A stretch of 64,000 nt of DNA from Vibrio albus (GCF_003144035.1 NZ_QFWT01000005.1:124001-188000); one strand, 5' to 3'; shown: positions 27,901-37,680, counted from the first letter of the stretch. Translations and numbers: made by a program. The notes: generated from the sequence alone by a model not told the origin.

Positions 27901-30900
27901 GATCTGAACAGCAGCAATGACATTGTCGATGAAAGCAGCACTAACCCTGTGGCCTTTACCTCGGGGTCTACCCATACAGCGGACACCGTTGCGCCAACAG
28001 TGACCTCCATTGTGCGTAAAACGCCGGTGGATGAAAGTACTAACGCTGACTCGCTGATCTGGACGGTATCCTTCTCTGAGTCAGTCAGCAATATTGGTAC
28101 TGCGGATTTTTCAGTATCAGGCACGACGGCAACGGTTAGCAGCGTTTCGGCTGCATCCGGCAGCAGCGTTGATGTGACCGTCTCTGGTGGCGATCTGGCT
28201 GATTACAATGGCGCAGTTGCGTTAAGTATTGCGGCCGGAAATGATCTGAAAGACGGCGGCGATAATGCGCTGTCCAGCACCACACCAACGGGCACAACAG
28301 AAAGCTATACCCTGGATAATACGGATCCGACATTTGTGTCGGTAGCCGACAGCGGAGACAGTTATTACAAAGCAGGTGAAACCATCACCTTCGATGTCAA
28401 TCTAGGTGAAACGGGTCTGACCGTTACTGCCAACCTCTCGGTTCTGGATAGTGACCTGGGAACTGCCGTTGCGCTCACTGATGACGGTGATGGTACCTAC
28501 AGCCTGACAACGTCAGCGCTGAACGCGGGCGGTAATATGCAGGAAGGCGCGATTACGGTGACCTTTACGGCAACAGACAGCGTAACTAATTCAGCGACAG
28601 ATAGTTCTTTATCATTGAATCTGGATAAGACCGCGCCAACATTCGATAGCAGCAACTCAACCCCGAATGACAACGCCACTAAAGTGACGGTGGGCGATAA
28701 CATCGTTCTGGACTTCAGTGAAAGCATTAATCTGGTCAGCGGTCAGACAATCACTCTGGTTGATGTAACGAACAGCACCACCCGAGAAACCTTTACCGCG
28801 ACCAGTGCGACAGCGGCAACCGGAGATCAGGGCGGAAGCGCAAGTCTGTCATCGGACAAAGTGACACTGAATCCGGGCTCTGATCTGTTGGCCGGTACTC
28901 AGTATGCGGTGCAGATTGCTTCAACGGCTGTTGAAGATCTGGCAGGAAACAACTTTGCCGGTATCAGCGACAATACCACCTTTAATTTCACCACAGCTCC
29001 GACACTCGCCATTAGCGTAGATTCCTCAGAAATATCTGAAATGTCGGGTAGTGCCACCTATACCGTGACACTTCAGGATGGTAATGGCAATGCGTTCACC
29101 GCAACAGAAACTATTTCAGTTGAGATCGCTCTGGCCGGAACAGCAACGCTCGATACCGATTATTCGGTGACCGGACTGGGCTCTTCCGATGAAGTGACGA
29201 TTGCATCCGGCAGTTCTTCTGCGACCTTTACAGTAACGGCCACTGATGACGCAACCGACGATGATGCAGAAACGATCACGGCAACACTGAATTCGGTTCT
29301 GTCTGGTACCGCAAGTATCAGCAGCAGTAATTCCGAATCCGTTACCATTAATGAAAATAATCCGCCGGTCTTTAGCAATCTGGATGCAACACCATCCTAT
29401 ACGGAAGACGGTTCAGCCGTGGTTATCGACAATGATGTTACGGTCAGCGATACCGAGCTGGATGCCCTTAATAGCGGTAGTGGTAACTACGATGGCGCAA
29501 GCCTGACGATTGCACGCAGTGGCGGGGCCAATAGTAATGATGTGTTTGCCAACAATGGCCTGCTCAGTGCATTAACTGAAGGTGGTGACCTTATTTATAA
29601 CGGCACCACCGTGGGTACGGTCACGACAAACTCAAACGGTACCCTGACGCTGACCTTTAACAGCAATGCGACCACTGCGCTGGTGAATAGCGTGATGCAG
29701 AATATTACTTATGCGAACAGTGCGAATGAGCCTGCCAGCTCGGTAGTTCTGAACTTCACCTTTAATGATGGTACAGAAGACAGTTCCGGTACCAATCAGG
29801 TAACGGCTTCCGTTTCTGCCAGTAACGATGCGCCAACCTTAACGGCCATTGCGGCTAACCCGACCTTCACCGAAGGTGGCAGCACGGCGACAGTGTTTAC
29901 AGGAAGCGCAGTGAGCACGGTTGAAGCCGGTCAGACACTCAGTGGGCTGGTACTGACAGTGAGTAATGTGACAGACACTGGCAGTGAAATTCTGACGGTG
30001 GATGGCTCGGCCATCACGCTGGACAATGGCCAGAGTGGCAGCACAAACAGTCTGACTTATGTGGTATCGGTGAGCGCCAATACGGCAACGGTAACCTTAA
30101 CGGGAGGGAGCTTCAGTGAAGCCGACTTCCAGACACTGATTGACAGTATCAGCTACCAGAACAACAGCGATGACCCGACAACGGACAGCAGCCGTGTGGT
30201 GACCATCACCAGCCTGACCGACAGCGGTAGTGAGAATGCAACGGCCACCGTGAGTATTGCTTCAACGGTCACCCTGACTCCGGTGAATGATGAGCCAACG
30301 CTATCAGCAACCGCAGCAAACCCTACCTTTACGGAAGACGGGGATGCGGTGGCGCTGTTTAGCAACTCATCGGCTGATACGATAGAAAGTGGCCAGACGT
30401 TTGCGAGCTTGACACTAACGGTAACGAACGTTGCCGATAGCGGAAATGAAGTGCTGAATATTGACGGAACAGCTGTCGTTCTGGATGACAGTGAAAGCGG
30501 TACGACAACCACCAATAGCCTTACGTATACCGTATCGGTTTCATCAACAACGGCAACATTGACGTTGACCGCTGGCAGCCTGACAACGTCTGAGTTGCAG
30601 ACATTGATCGACAGCATCAGTTACCAGAATAACAGCGACAATCCGACGACGGATAGTGAGCGTGTCGTTACCATTACCAGTCTGACAGACAGCGGTTCGA
30701 ATACGGGTGACAACGACAACGTAAACGACGCGCTGAGCGTGACGTCGACCGTTAGTCTCACAGCAGAAAATGATACACCGGTTGTGAGCAATTTACCTTC
30801 GGGCTTCTCTGTAACAGAAGATATCTCCTCTAATCTGGATCTCACAGCTATTAGTTTATCCGATGCGGAGGACGACAGTGTTTCTGTGGTTCTGAGTGTG

Positions 30901-33900
30901 GGCAGTGGGGTACTGACTGTCTCTGGCGGTGATGGCTCCGCAAATGGTGTCACTGTGAGTGGTTCTGGCACAAGTAGTGTGACAGCCAGTGGTAGTGTCG
31001 CCGATCTGAATAGCTGGTTTGCAACCGCGAATATATTAGGCTTTACCACGGACAGCAACCAGGTCGCTAATGTGACGCTTACGGTTACGCCATCCGACAC
31101 TGAGACTGGTAGCGCTGTGTCTTCAGTGTTGACCGTGACAGCAGTCAATGATACGCCGGTGATCAGCGGTACGCCATCGACGACGGTAGCGGAAGATTCA
31201 ACTTACAGCTTTACCCCATCGGCCAGTGATGTGGATGCGGGCGACAGCCTGACGTTCAGCATTACCAATAAGCCAAGCTGGGCAAGCTTTAACACCAGCA
31301 CGGGTGCGCTGACCGGTACGCCGACCAATGACGATGTCGGCACCACCAGCAATATCGTGATCAGCGTCAGCGATGGGACGGCGTCTGATTCCCTGTCGGC
31401 TTTTAGCCTGACGGTGACCAATGTCAATGATGCGCCGGTTATTAGCGGCACGCCATCGACGACGGTTGCGGAAGATTCCGCTTACAGCTTTACCCCAACG
31501 GCCAGTGATGTAGATGCGGGCGACAGCCTGACGTTCAGCATTACCAATAAGCCAAGCTGGGCAAGCTTTAACACCAGCACGGGTGCGCTGACCGGTACGC
31601 CGACCAACGACGATGTCGGCACCACCAGCAATATCGTGATCAGCGTCAGCGATGGGACGGCGTCTGATTCCCTGTCGGCTTTTAGCCTGACGGTGACCAA
31701 TGTCAATGATGCGCCGGTTATTAGCGGCACGCCATCGACGACGGTTGCGGAAGATTCCGCTTACAGCTTTACCCCAACGGTAAGCGATGTGGATACGGGC
31801 GACAGCCTGACGTTCAGCATCACCAATAAACCGAGCTGGGCAAGCTTTAACACCAGCACGGGTGCGCTGACCGGTACGCCGACTAACGACGATGTCGGCA
31901 CCACCAGCAATATTGTGATCAGCGTGAGTGATGGTACGGCGTCTGATTCCCTGTCCGCCTTTAGCCTGACGGTCACCAATGTCAACGATGCACCGGTGAT
32001 CAGCGGTACGCCATCGACGACGGTAGCGGAAGATTCAACTTACAGCTTTACCCCATCGGCCAGTGATGTGGATACCGGCGACAGCCTGACATTCAGTATT
32101 ACCAATAAACCAAGCTGGGCAAGCTTTAACACCAGCACCGGTGCGCTGACCGGTACGCCGACCAACGATGATGTCGGCATCACCAGCAATATTGTGATCA
32201 GCGTCAGTGATGGCACGGCGTCCGATTCCCTGTCGGCCTTTAGCCTGACGGTGACCAATGTGAACGATGCGCCGATAGTCGTTGACGATAGTTTTGAGTT
32301 TACCGTCACTGAGGATGGTATCTATACCCTGGATGTATTAAGCAATGATACTGATGTGGATGACGATACCTTACAGCTGGAATGGGTCACAACCGATGCC
32401 GGTAGTGCGACGATTCAGGATGGGCAGATTGCTCTGGTGACGGACACCCTTGGTACGGTCAACCTGAAGTATGGGGTTAGCGATGGCAACGAGGGCTCTG
32501 ATACAGGACAAGTCACCGTTGTGATCTCGCCGGATGCGGCGGTAGCGCCGGAAATTACTGCTCCAAATGATGTTGAAGTGGATGCGACCGGACTGTTTAC
32601 GAAAGTAAACCTGGGAGTAGCAACCGCCGTAGACAGCAGTGGAAATGCGCTGCCGGTTTCTCTGGTTGACCAGCAAACCTTCTTCCAGCCGGGCGAGCAT
32701 ACCGTGTACTGGAGTACGGAAGACACGAATGGCAACAAGGCAACCGCCAGTCAGCAGGTGGTGGTGCATCCACTGATTTCTATCGGTAAAGACGCTACCA
32801 CGACAGAAGGGTCAAACCACAGTGTGAACGTGTTCCTGAATGGTGAAGCGCCGGCCTATCCGGTCACCATTCCATACACAGTGGGTGGTACCAGCGACGG
32901 CTCGGATCACGATCTTGTCGGTGGGCAGGTCACAATTAGCAGCGGTACGCAAGGCACCATCGCGTTCTCTGTGCTGGAAGACAGTGTGTCTGAGGGGGAT
33001 GAAACGCTGGTAATTACCCTTGATGACAGCCTGAACCTGGGCAGCAAATCCAGTTATACGCTGACGATAAGTGAAGAGAATGTTGCACCGGAAGTAAGTG
33101 TCGCGATCACTCAGGGTGGTGACGCTCGCTCTGTCGTAGAAAGTAGTGGCGGGACAGTAACAGTAACGGCCACCGTTACGGATGCCAATGTCGGTGATAC
33201 CCATACCTACCAGTGGATTAATGATAATTCGGAACTGGCGAATATTAGCCTGAATGAAAACGAGTTTGCATTTGATCCGAGTACATTGACATCAGGGGTA
33301 TATAAACTTCAGTTAGTCGTCACCGACAGCGGCTCTGCCTCTGTAACGTCCAATATTTACCTGAGTGTGGTGGGGCAACTGGCTACGCTGGACGGTACTG
33401 ACAGTGATGGTGACCTGATCCCGGATGATCAGGAAGGCTTTGGTGACAGTGATGACGATGGGATCCCAGACTATCAGGATGCAATTGATGACTGTAACGT
33501 TATTCAGGAGCAGGCTCTGGAGTCAGGCAGTTACCTGGTAGAAGGTGACCCTGGTGTTTGTCTGCGCAAAGGCGTCACTCTGGCAGATAACCAGACAGGC
33601 GGTACACAGCTATTAGCGACTGAAATCACAGAAGATGATTCGGCAGACAACATTGGCGGTATTTTTGATTTTGTTGCCTACGGATTACCAACTGTAGGGC
33701 AGAGTTATCAGGTGGTATTTCCTCAGCGTCTGCCTGTCCCGGCAAATGCGATTTATCGTAAATATACTCAGGACAGCGGGTGGGTTGATTTCATCACAGA
33801 CAGTAGTAACTCTGTTTCTTCTGCTCCCGGCGAATCCGGATACTGCCCTCCTCCGGGTGACAGTGGATGGACACAAGGACTGACTGAAGGCGACTGGTGT

Positions 33901-34953
33901 GTGCAGTTAACCATTCAGGATGGTGGTCCGAACGATGATGATGGTATTGCTAACGGCAGTATTGTTGACCCGGGTGGTGTAGCTACACTGGCAGCGAATA
34001 CGTTACCGGTGGCGGCTGACGATACGGTGTATGTGGCCATTAATGGTAGTGTCGATATTCGTGTGCTGGACAATGATACGGATGCCGATGGTGATTTACT
34101 TTCCATCAGCTCAGCCAGCGCAAATCATGGTTCTGTGACTATCAGCTCCGATGTCCTTATTTATGAGGCTCCAGTGGATTATTTCGGAACAGATACCGTT
34201 ACCTATAGCATTACCGACAGCAACGGTGGTACGGCAACAGGTACGGTGACCGTCAACGTAACAGAAACAGCCGGAGGCGTTGTTAATAACAGCGCAGGAG
34301 GCGGCAGCATGGGAGGTATTGCGATGTTTATGCTTGGTGGTTTGGCGATGATTCGCCGTCATAGCCGCAAGTGGTTTGCTGCAGCACTGGCTCTGTTGAG
34401 TTTTAACAGCCAGGCTAACTGGTATGTAGACGCGGATTTTGGTGTCAGCAAAGCTGGTGAGCGTACGTCGGTTTATGATGATTCCGTGCTGGATACGGAT
34501 AAGCGGGATACTGCGTGGGCTGTTGGGGTTGGTTATCAAATTAATCCTGACTGGTCAGTCACGGGTCGATACCTTGATTTAGGTGAGGGGAGTGCAAGCC
34601 TCTCTCCCGATAGCAGTATGGATCCGACTGAGTATCATGAGGCGGTAGCAGAAGTTACACCGGTACTTGCCGAGGGCTTTGCGCTGGATGTGAGTTATGC
34701 CCTGATCAATGAGGAAAAAGCCAGTCTGAATGCGATTGTCGGCGGTTTTGCCTGGAACGCGGATTTTGACAGTGAGTATCAGGGAACACACATTAAGACA
34801 ACAGAGCGAGGCGTTGACCCATATATCGGTATTGGTGTTGACTACCATTTGACTGAAACATGGGATATGGGGTGGCACTTTAACCGTTACTTTATGGACT
34901 TAAATGATGTGACGACTCTGAGCCTTACGCTTTCTTATCAATTTGAAAAATAG
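25000..34953 (+). CDS. Giant Ig/cadherin-repeat surface protein with internal GlyGly-CTERM-like tail and C-terminal outer-membrane barrel
   Basis: 3317 residues, beginning 3 bases after the preceding stop. A basic, weakly hydrophobic N-terminus (KKKNKRNNKLAKGALPLLAALGGNAVAS) looks like an export signal. Residues ~160-2050 are Ser/Thr/Asp-rich Ig-like, SbsA-like and Calx-beta-like modules. Residues 2052-2423 are four nearly identical 93-residue He_PIG-type repeats. Acidic DSDGD-type calcium-binding (TSP3-like) motifs lie near 2800-2832. A choice-of-anchor-U-like domain (VVFPQRLPVPANAIYRKYT) and a cadherin-like DNDTDADGD module follow. Then comes a GlyGly-CTERM-like tail: GGGSMGG (3100-3106), a hydrophobic stretch and RRHSRK. 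This is followed directly by a signal-peptide-like segment ending SQA (about 3139) and a ~178-residue OmpA-like barrel ending LTLSYQFEK. Probable adhesin or matrix protein. Confidence 0.88.
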   Translation: MKKKNKRNNKLAKGALPLLAALGGNAVASQLPGSISSGSRRFSRTAAVAVKDKATSETNILVEQVSDTEPAKRSAFSAFGSPKLGKPQESKPQSNRRLLNYLATNSLLKPQQAVSAEISGSTDGRKVFLSGYCTYSDIRYSSITQGSCVGSYHWHDTSTPSNSVPTNITLDSTTINDSATGSGAVVGVLGTTDADDGDTHTYALVSNGASGSGSCGSSGDDDNASFQVDNTNDDLETSGSLTAGSYNVCVQTHDGTDSYQKTFTITVNDATAPSYENSTPSLSSINLSGATLSADLNEEGTVYYVVIADGATAPSVSQVKNGQDSTGSSALVSGNFTTSGTTGSDSFSGLTASTAYDIYVVAQDDEGTPNVQTSVTLVNLTTASPDSDGDLTASAGVTEPVALNTTVDTVGEAVDLFDFTLSDSGTSDGLAMAISQIVVNVSGTATDTVRDQITYRLNGNDASNVAGVYNAAADTITFSGLSISIADGASETYTINGYFNDNSGLTEDQTIILSVDGDTDVTTSGSGTQMGATSAVTNSTGTTIEIDATQLVFTTQPSGSVSGSALTTQPVVTAQDAFGNTDVDFTETVTLTEASAGSLSSNTATASSGVATFSGLTYTATADQQSFTLTANDEDGTGTDLSTVDANAVTADVIATKLVFDTQLSPLSVNDGEATSLTTVPVVSAKDADDLVDTGYSTGITLAEVNGAGSATMTGTGDTDGNGATVTITPSSGAATFTGMALTYTASGSSDETFNLQASSGALTTANSSQMTALVDSTAPTFDATPSLSSVSASGATLSVDLDEEGIAYYVVVADGATAPTAAQVKAGQDSTGSAATASGSITTSGTTGSTTISGLEDGTSYDVYVVAQDSVANLQTSPTQLNLTTTDTSPDVTSITVSGSPAANASSVGFVVTFGDDVSGISADDFTAKLDGNTDSGLSVTGVSATSGSSVTVTVSVTNVEGAVRLDLNSSNDIVDESSTNPVAFTSGSTHTADTVAPTVTSIVRKTPVDESTNADSLIWTVSFSESVSNIGTADFSVSGTTATVSSVSAASGSSVDVTVSGGDLADYNGAVALSIAAGNDLKDGGDNALSSTTPTGTTESYTLDNTDPTFVSVADSGDSYYKAGETITFDVNLGETGLTVTANLSVLDSDLGTAVALTDDGDGTYSLTTSALNAGGNMQEGAITVTFTATDSVTNSATDSSLSLNLDKTAPTFDSSNSTPNDNATKVTVGDNIVLDFSESINLVSGQTITLVDVTNSTTRETFTATSATAATGDQGGSASLSSDKVTLNPGSDLLAGTQYAVQIASTAVEDLAGNNFAGISDNTTFNFTTAPTLAISVDSSEISEMSGSATYTVTLQDGNGNAFTATETISVEIALAGTATLDTDYSVTGLGSSDEVTIASGSSSATFTVTATDDATDDDAETITATLNSVLSGTASISSSNSESVTINENNPPVFSNLDATPSYTEDGSAVVIDNDVTVSDTELDALNSGSGNYDGASLTIARSGGANSNDVFANNGLLSALTEGGDLIYNGTTVGTVTTNSNGTLTLTFNSNATTALVNSVMQNITYANSANEPASSVVLNFTFNDGTEDSSGTNQVTASVSASNDAPTLTAIAANPTFTEGGSTATVFTGSAVSTVEAGQTLSGLVLTVSNVTDTGSEILTVDGSAITLDNGQSGSTNSLTYVVSVSANTATVTLTGGSFSEADFQTLIDSISYQNNSDDPTTDSSRVVTITSLTDSGSENATATVSIASTVTLTPVNDEPTLSATAANPTFTEDGDAVALFSNSSADTIESGQTFASLTLTVTNVADSGNEVLNIDGTAVVLDDSESGTTTTNSLTYTVSVSSTTATLTLTAGSLTTSELQTLIDSISYQNNSDNPTTDSERVVTITSLTDSGSNTGDNDNVNDALSVTSTVSLTAENDTPVVSNLPSGFSVTEDISSNLDLTAISLSDAEDDSVSVVLSVGSGVLTVSGGDGSANGVTVSGSGTSSVTASGSVADLNSWFATANILGFTTDSNQVANVTLTVTPSDTETGSAVSSVLTVTAVNDTPVISGTPSTTVAEDSTYSFTPSASDVDAGDSLTFSITNKPSWASFNTSTGALTGTPTNDDVGTTSNIVISVSDGTASDSLSAFSLTVTNVNDAPVISGTPSTTVAEDSAYSFTPTASDVDAGDSLTFSITNKPSWASFNTSTGALTGTPTNDDVGTTSNIVISVSDGTASDSLSAFSLTVTNVNDAPVISGTPSTTVAEDSAYSFTPTVSDVDTGDSLTFSITNKPSWASFNTSTGALTGTPTNDDVGTTSNIVISVSDGTASDSLSAFSLTVTNVNDAPVISGTPSTTVAEDSTYSFTPSASDVDTGDSLTFSITNKPSWASFNTSTGALTGTPTNDDVGITSNIVISVSDGTASDSLSAFSLTVTNVNDAPIVVDDSFEFTVTEDGIYTLDVLSNDTDVDDDTLQLEWVTTDAGSATIQDGQIALVTDTLGTVNLKYGVSDGNEGSDTGQVTVVISPDAAVAPEITAPNDVEVDATGLFTKVNLGVATAVDSSGNALPVSLVDQQTFFQPGEHTVYWSTEDTNGNKATASQQVVVHPLISIGKDATTTEGSNHSVNVFLNGEAPAYPVTIPYTVGGTSDGSDHDLVGGQVTISSGTQGTIAFSVLEDSVSEGDETLVITLDDSLNLGSKSSYTLTISEENVAPEVSVAITQGGDARSVVESSGGTVTVTATVTDANVGDTHTYQWINDNSELANISLNENEFAFDPSTLTSGVYKLQLVVTDSGSASVTSNIYLSVVGQLATLDGTDSDGDLIPDDQEGFGDSDDDGIPDYQDAIDDCNVIQEQALESGSYLVEGDPGVCLRKGVTLADNQTGGTQLLATEITEDDSADNIGGIFDFVAYGLPTVGQSYQVVFPQRLPVPANAIYRKYTQDSGWVDFITDSSNSVSSAPGESGYCPPPGDSGWTQGLTEGDWCVQLTIQDGGPNDDDGIANGSIVDPGGVATLAANTLPVAADDTVYVAINGSVDIRVLDNDTDADGDLLSISSASANHGSVTISSDVLIYEAPVDYFGTDTVTYSITDSNGGTATGTVTVNVTETAGGVVNNSAGGGSMGGIAMFMLGGLAMIRRHSRKWFAAALALLSFNSQANWYVDADFGVSKAGERTSVYDDSVLDTDKRDTAWAVGVGYQINPDWSVTGRYLDLGEGSASLSPDSSMDPTEYHEAVAEVTPVLAEGFALDVSYALINEEKASLNAIVGGFAWNADFDSEYQGTHIKTTERGVDPYIGIGVDYHLTETWDMGWHFNRYFMDLNDVTTLSLTLSYQFEK
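31153..32268 (+). repeat. Four tandem 279-bp repeats (93 codons each) in the surface-protein gene
   Basis: Units begin at 31153, 31432, 31711 and 31990. Each encodes PVISGTPSTTVAEDS ... WASFNTSTGALTGTPTNDD ... SLSAFSLTVTNVND, an Ig-like fold of the He_PIG type. Units differ by few bases. Units 1 and 4 share one version of the first ~85 bases and units 2 and 3 share another, so the array is mosaic. Confidence 0.95.
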
Positions 34954-34977
34954 CCATTAGCTTTTTTTCATAATACT

Positions 34978-35022
34978 AAATAAAACCGTTGTTTCTCTGA
35001 TATGAGGGCAACGGTTTTATTT
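34978..35022. terminator. Bidirectional terminator after the surface-protein gene
   Basis: AAATAAAACCGTTG and CAACGGTTTTATTT form a perfect 14-bp stem with a 17-base loop. It overlaps the stop codon of the convergent GFA-family gene. Confidence 0.85.
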
Positions 35023-35418
35023 CACAAACTGATCGATTTCTGAATCAAACTTAATCCAGCCTTTGGATTTTTCTTCGTAGGTAGAGACTCCCCGTATTGG
35101 AAAATCCTGTTCATTAAACAACCCGACTGGGACAATAACATAGTCAGGAGCAAACTCTGTTTTTAGCAACATCGTGTCTCCGCACCGGGGGCAGAAATGG
35201 AAAATAATTTCACTCCCGTCTTCATAAATCCGGGTATAAGTGATGACATCGCCATCAATATGAGTCTGCTCGGTAAGAAACCCCACCTGAACGCCAAAAA
35301 TGCTTCCCGTGCGCAGTTGGCTCTGCAGACACTGAAAAGGGATTGTACTTGCTGGATCACCACTGCACCTAAGTGTGACAAGATTACAGGAGCAAGTCGC
35401 TATACGTATTTTGCTCAT
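35017..35418 (-). CDS. GFA / CENP-V-fold family protein with incomplete zinc site
   Basis: 133 residues from ATG 35418 (another in-frame ATG lies two codons upstream). The fold family is recognised from CSCNLVTLRCSGDP near the start, TYTRIYEDGSEIIFHFCPRCGDTML, and the C-terminal IRGVSTYEEKSKGWIKF. Members are annotated as glutathione-dependent formaldehyde-activating-like zinc proteins. The N-terminal CxC and the later CPxCG pairs are present. The usual CHCxxCQ stretch reads FQCLQSQ, losing two of its Cys ligands and a His. It is therefore probably not a normal enzyme of this family, and no function is assigned. Confidence 0.8.
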   Translation of the reverse strand: MSKIRIATCSCNLVTLRCSGDPASTIPFQCLQSQLRTGSIFGVQVGFLTEQTHIDGDVITYTRIYEDGSEIIFHFCPRCGDTMLLKTEFAPDYVIVPVGLFNEQDFPIRGVSTYEEKSKGWIKFDSEIDQFVK

Positions 35419-35614
35419 AAACACTGACCCATAAACGTTACTACCTGTTTTTACTTTAGAACTGACGTGAGTTTTCTCAAGTTTTTGTCAGCGAAATAGT
35501 CAGAATTAGAACATCTTTGTGAATAAGATCATCTACTTGAGTGATTGGTGATTAATCAATGAATGATGTTGTGAAGTGTTGGGCTTTATTGTTTGGTTCC
35601 TGATTAATCTATAG

Positions 35615-35643
35615 AAACCGCCTTAAATATGAAGGCGGTTTTT
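35615..35643. terminator. Terminator downstream of the chemoreceptor gene at 35675
   Basis: AAACCGCCTT pairs perfectly with AAGGCGGTTT across a 7-base loop, 32 bases beyond the chemoreceptor stop on the minus strand. The T run is better on the plus strand, but the stem can serve both. Confidence 0.7.
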
Positions 35644-35674
35644 ATGGGAGTGATACGAAGAATGAGTGGCTAAA

Positions 35675-37651
35675 TCAGACTCGGAACTTATCAATCAACT
35701 GACGTTGCTGTTCTGACTGTTCACGTAGCTGAAGGCTCGATTCATTATTGGCTTCGGCACCTCGGGCGGTTTCTTCTGCCGAATCGCTGATATGTACCAC
35801 ACTGGCACTGATTTCTCTGGCTGTTGAACTCTGTTCTTCCGTCGCAGTTGCAATCTGCATATTCATTTCAACGATTTGTTTGATGACCTCATCCATTTGC
35901 CGTAATCCATGGTCAGCCTGTTCTGCTACGGAAATATTGTGGTCATTTTTACTCACATTGACAGCAATGGTATCCACAACAGCCTGAATGAGCTTCTGCA
36001 TAATTTCAATCATACTCTGGATCTCTTCGGTGGAGCTTTTGGTTCTGCTCGCAAGATTGCGAACCTCATCAGCGACCACCGCAAATCCCCGGCCTTGTTC
36101 GCCAGCCCGTGCGGCTTCAATTGCTGCATTCAAAGCAAGCAGGTTGGTCTGCTCTGCAATATCCTGAATGGTTTCGATAATACTGTCGATTTTCTTACCG
36201 TATTCATTCAGTTCCTGAGCAGTAAGCGATGTTTTTTCTATTTGTTCGGCCTGTTCTTTAATATTGGTGATGGCTTGTTTAATGCTCTGGCTGACGCCTT
36301 CCATTTCTTCATTGGCTTGTTCTGCTGCCATCATGGTGTCCTGAGCCCGTTGGGCGACTTCGGCTACGGAGCTTTCCATTTCCGTCATTGCTGATGCCGT
36401 CGTCTCCAGAAGCGTTCGTTGTTGTGAGACTGCCCCGGTGGTTTTCGCGCTTATATTCGCATTTTTATTGGCAACACTTGCCAGTTGTTCTGCCGATGTA
36501 TTCAGTGAAGAGAAAGTGGCGCGTAAGTTGTCGGCCAGCCCATTCAGGTATCCCCCCAGTTCACCAAACTCATCTTTTGTGGAGTGTATGAACTGGACCC
36601 GAAGATCGCCAGCCGTCATTTCTTTCAGCGCCCCACGGAAATTACGCAATGCCTTATGAATCCAGGTGGCGATCCAAAGTGGTACAACAACGGCGATGAT
36701 AATGGCGACTGAACTGATGGCAAACATACTTTGTTTAATTAGAGAAATGCTTTTGTTTGCGGATCCTTTCGCTTGTTCAACCATCTGTTCAGCCTGAGAA
36801 ATAAATTCATCAACGGAGTCTAACAGTAACTGTCTGGTGCTATTTGTCAGCCCCAGTAGTTGAGTTGTGGTCTGATTATTCTCATATTGTGAACGGTAAA
36901 GATGGTATAAACCCTGATCGGAACGGAGCTCCTTAAGTAATGGATCAAACATGAGAGTAAATAGCTTTCCAATATCCTGATCAGAACGTTTGACCTCATT
37001 AAAGTGCTGCTCAATAACTATATCTGTTCCTTCAATACTGGTTGTCAGGCTTTCCATATTGCTATCGGTAAGATACTTATCAAATGCTGACAAGACCTTA
37101 TTTACCTCTCTTTCCAGTCCGGAAAGAGCGAACCTGAGTTGGCTATCACTGGTAGAGGCGTATTTATTCAGATAATAAGATAGGCGGCGTTTAAGGTTAT
37201 TGAGTAGTTGTAGTTGCTGGTTAATCTCATGCTCCATTTTTATGGCCGTTTTACGTAATTCAAACAGCTCTAAGACGACAGATTTATGTTCCCGACCAAT
37301 TGACCGCACCTGTTCGAGAGTTTGTCTCAGCGCCTGATTGTCATTCATAACTTCTGCGGGCAGGTTGGAAATTTCATCCAGAATAGTTTGATCAAGGCTT
37401 TGAAACTGAGATTCATACTCTTCGACGGCTTCAACAGTATGGATACTGTAAATGGACATGGTACTTTCATTCTGCATGGCAATGTTAAGCTTTATTTTAT
37501 TGGCATGCTCAGAGAGCGGTAGTGTCTGGTCTGTGATGGTCGTTAAGCCCTGGTTTATGCTGGCGACTGAAAAATAGTTAACAGCGACCAGTGCGGACAG
37601 AGCAAGAAGTAATATGACAAAACCACCAATGATTCTTTGCACTAAGGACAT
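35675..37651 (-). CDS. Methyl-accepting chemotaxis protein with long helical periplasmic sensor
   Basis: 658 residues. Membrane segment 1 lies near residues 8-27. It is followed by about 275 mostly helical residues (heptad-like [27 protein letters not shown]), a layout resembling helical bimodular sensors. Membrane segment 2 ([22 protein letters not shown]) leads to a HAMP region and a signalling domain with [20 protein letters not shown] and [13 protein letters not shown]. It lies 76 bases after a sugar-type periplasmic binding protein gene on the same strand, with a hairpin between, so it probably senses the ligand through that protein. The ligand is unknown. Confidence 0.92.
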   Translation of the reverse strand: MSLVQRIIGGFVILLLALSALVAVNYFSVASINQGLTTITDQTLPLSEHANKIKLNIAMQNESTMSIYSIHTVEAVEEYESQFQSLDQTILDEISNLPAEVMNDNQALRQTLEQVRSIGREHKSVVLELFELRKTAIKMEHEINQQLQLLNNLKRRLSYYLNKYASTSDSQLRFALSGLEREVNKVLSAFDKYLTDSNMESLTTSIEGTDIVIEQHFNEVKRSDQDIGKLFTLMFDPLLKELRSDQGLYHLYRSQYENNQTTTQLLGLTNSTRQLLLDSVDEFISQAEQMVEQAKGSANKSISLIKQSMFAISSVAIIIAVVVPLWIATWIHKALRNFRGALKEMTAGDLRVQFIHSTKDEFGELGGYLNGLADNLRATFSSLNTSAEQLASVANKNANISAKTTGAVSQQRTLLETTASAMTEMESSVAEVAQRAQDTMMAAEQANEEMEGVSQSIKQAITNIKEQAEQIEKTSLTAQELNEYGKKIDSIIETIQDIAEQTNLLALNAAIEAARAGEQGRGFAVVADEVRNLASRTKSSTEEIQSMIEIMQKLIQAVVDTIAVNVSKNDHNISVAEQADHGLRQMDEVIKQIVEMNMQIATATEEQSSTAREISASVVHISDSAEETARGAEANNESSLQLREQSEQQRQLIDKFRV

Positions 37652-37680
37652 ATGGATCTCCTCGGTTAGTTAGGTAGAAC

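Noticed and set aside
31153..32268. CRISPR-like regular repeat array
   Set aside because: The repeats are 279 bp, contiguous, in frame and coding; there are no spacers and no cas genes.
30153..32309. Several long minus-strand open frames opposite the surface-protein gene
   Set aside because: They repeat with the 279-bp unit and are low-complexity Val/Leu/Ser-rich translations of the antisense strand; no ribosome sites or family resemblance.
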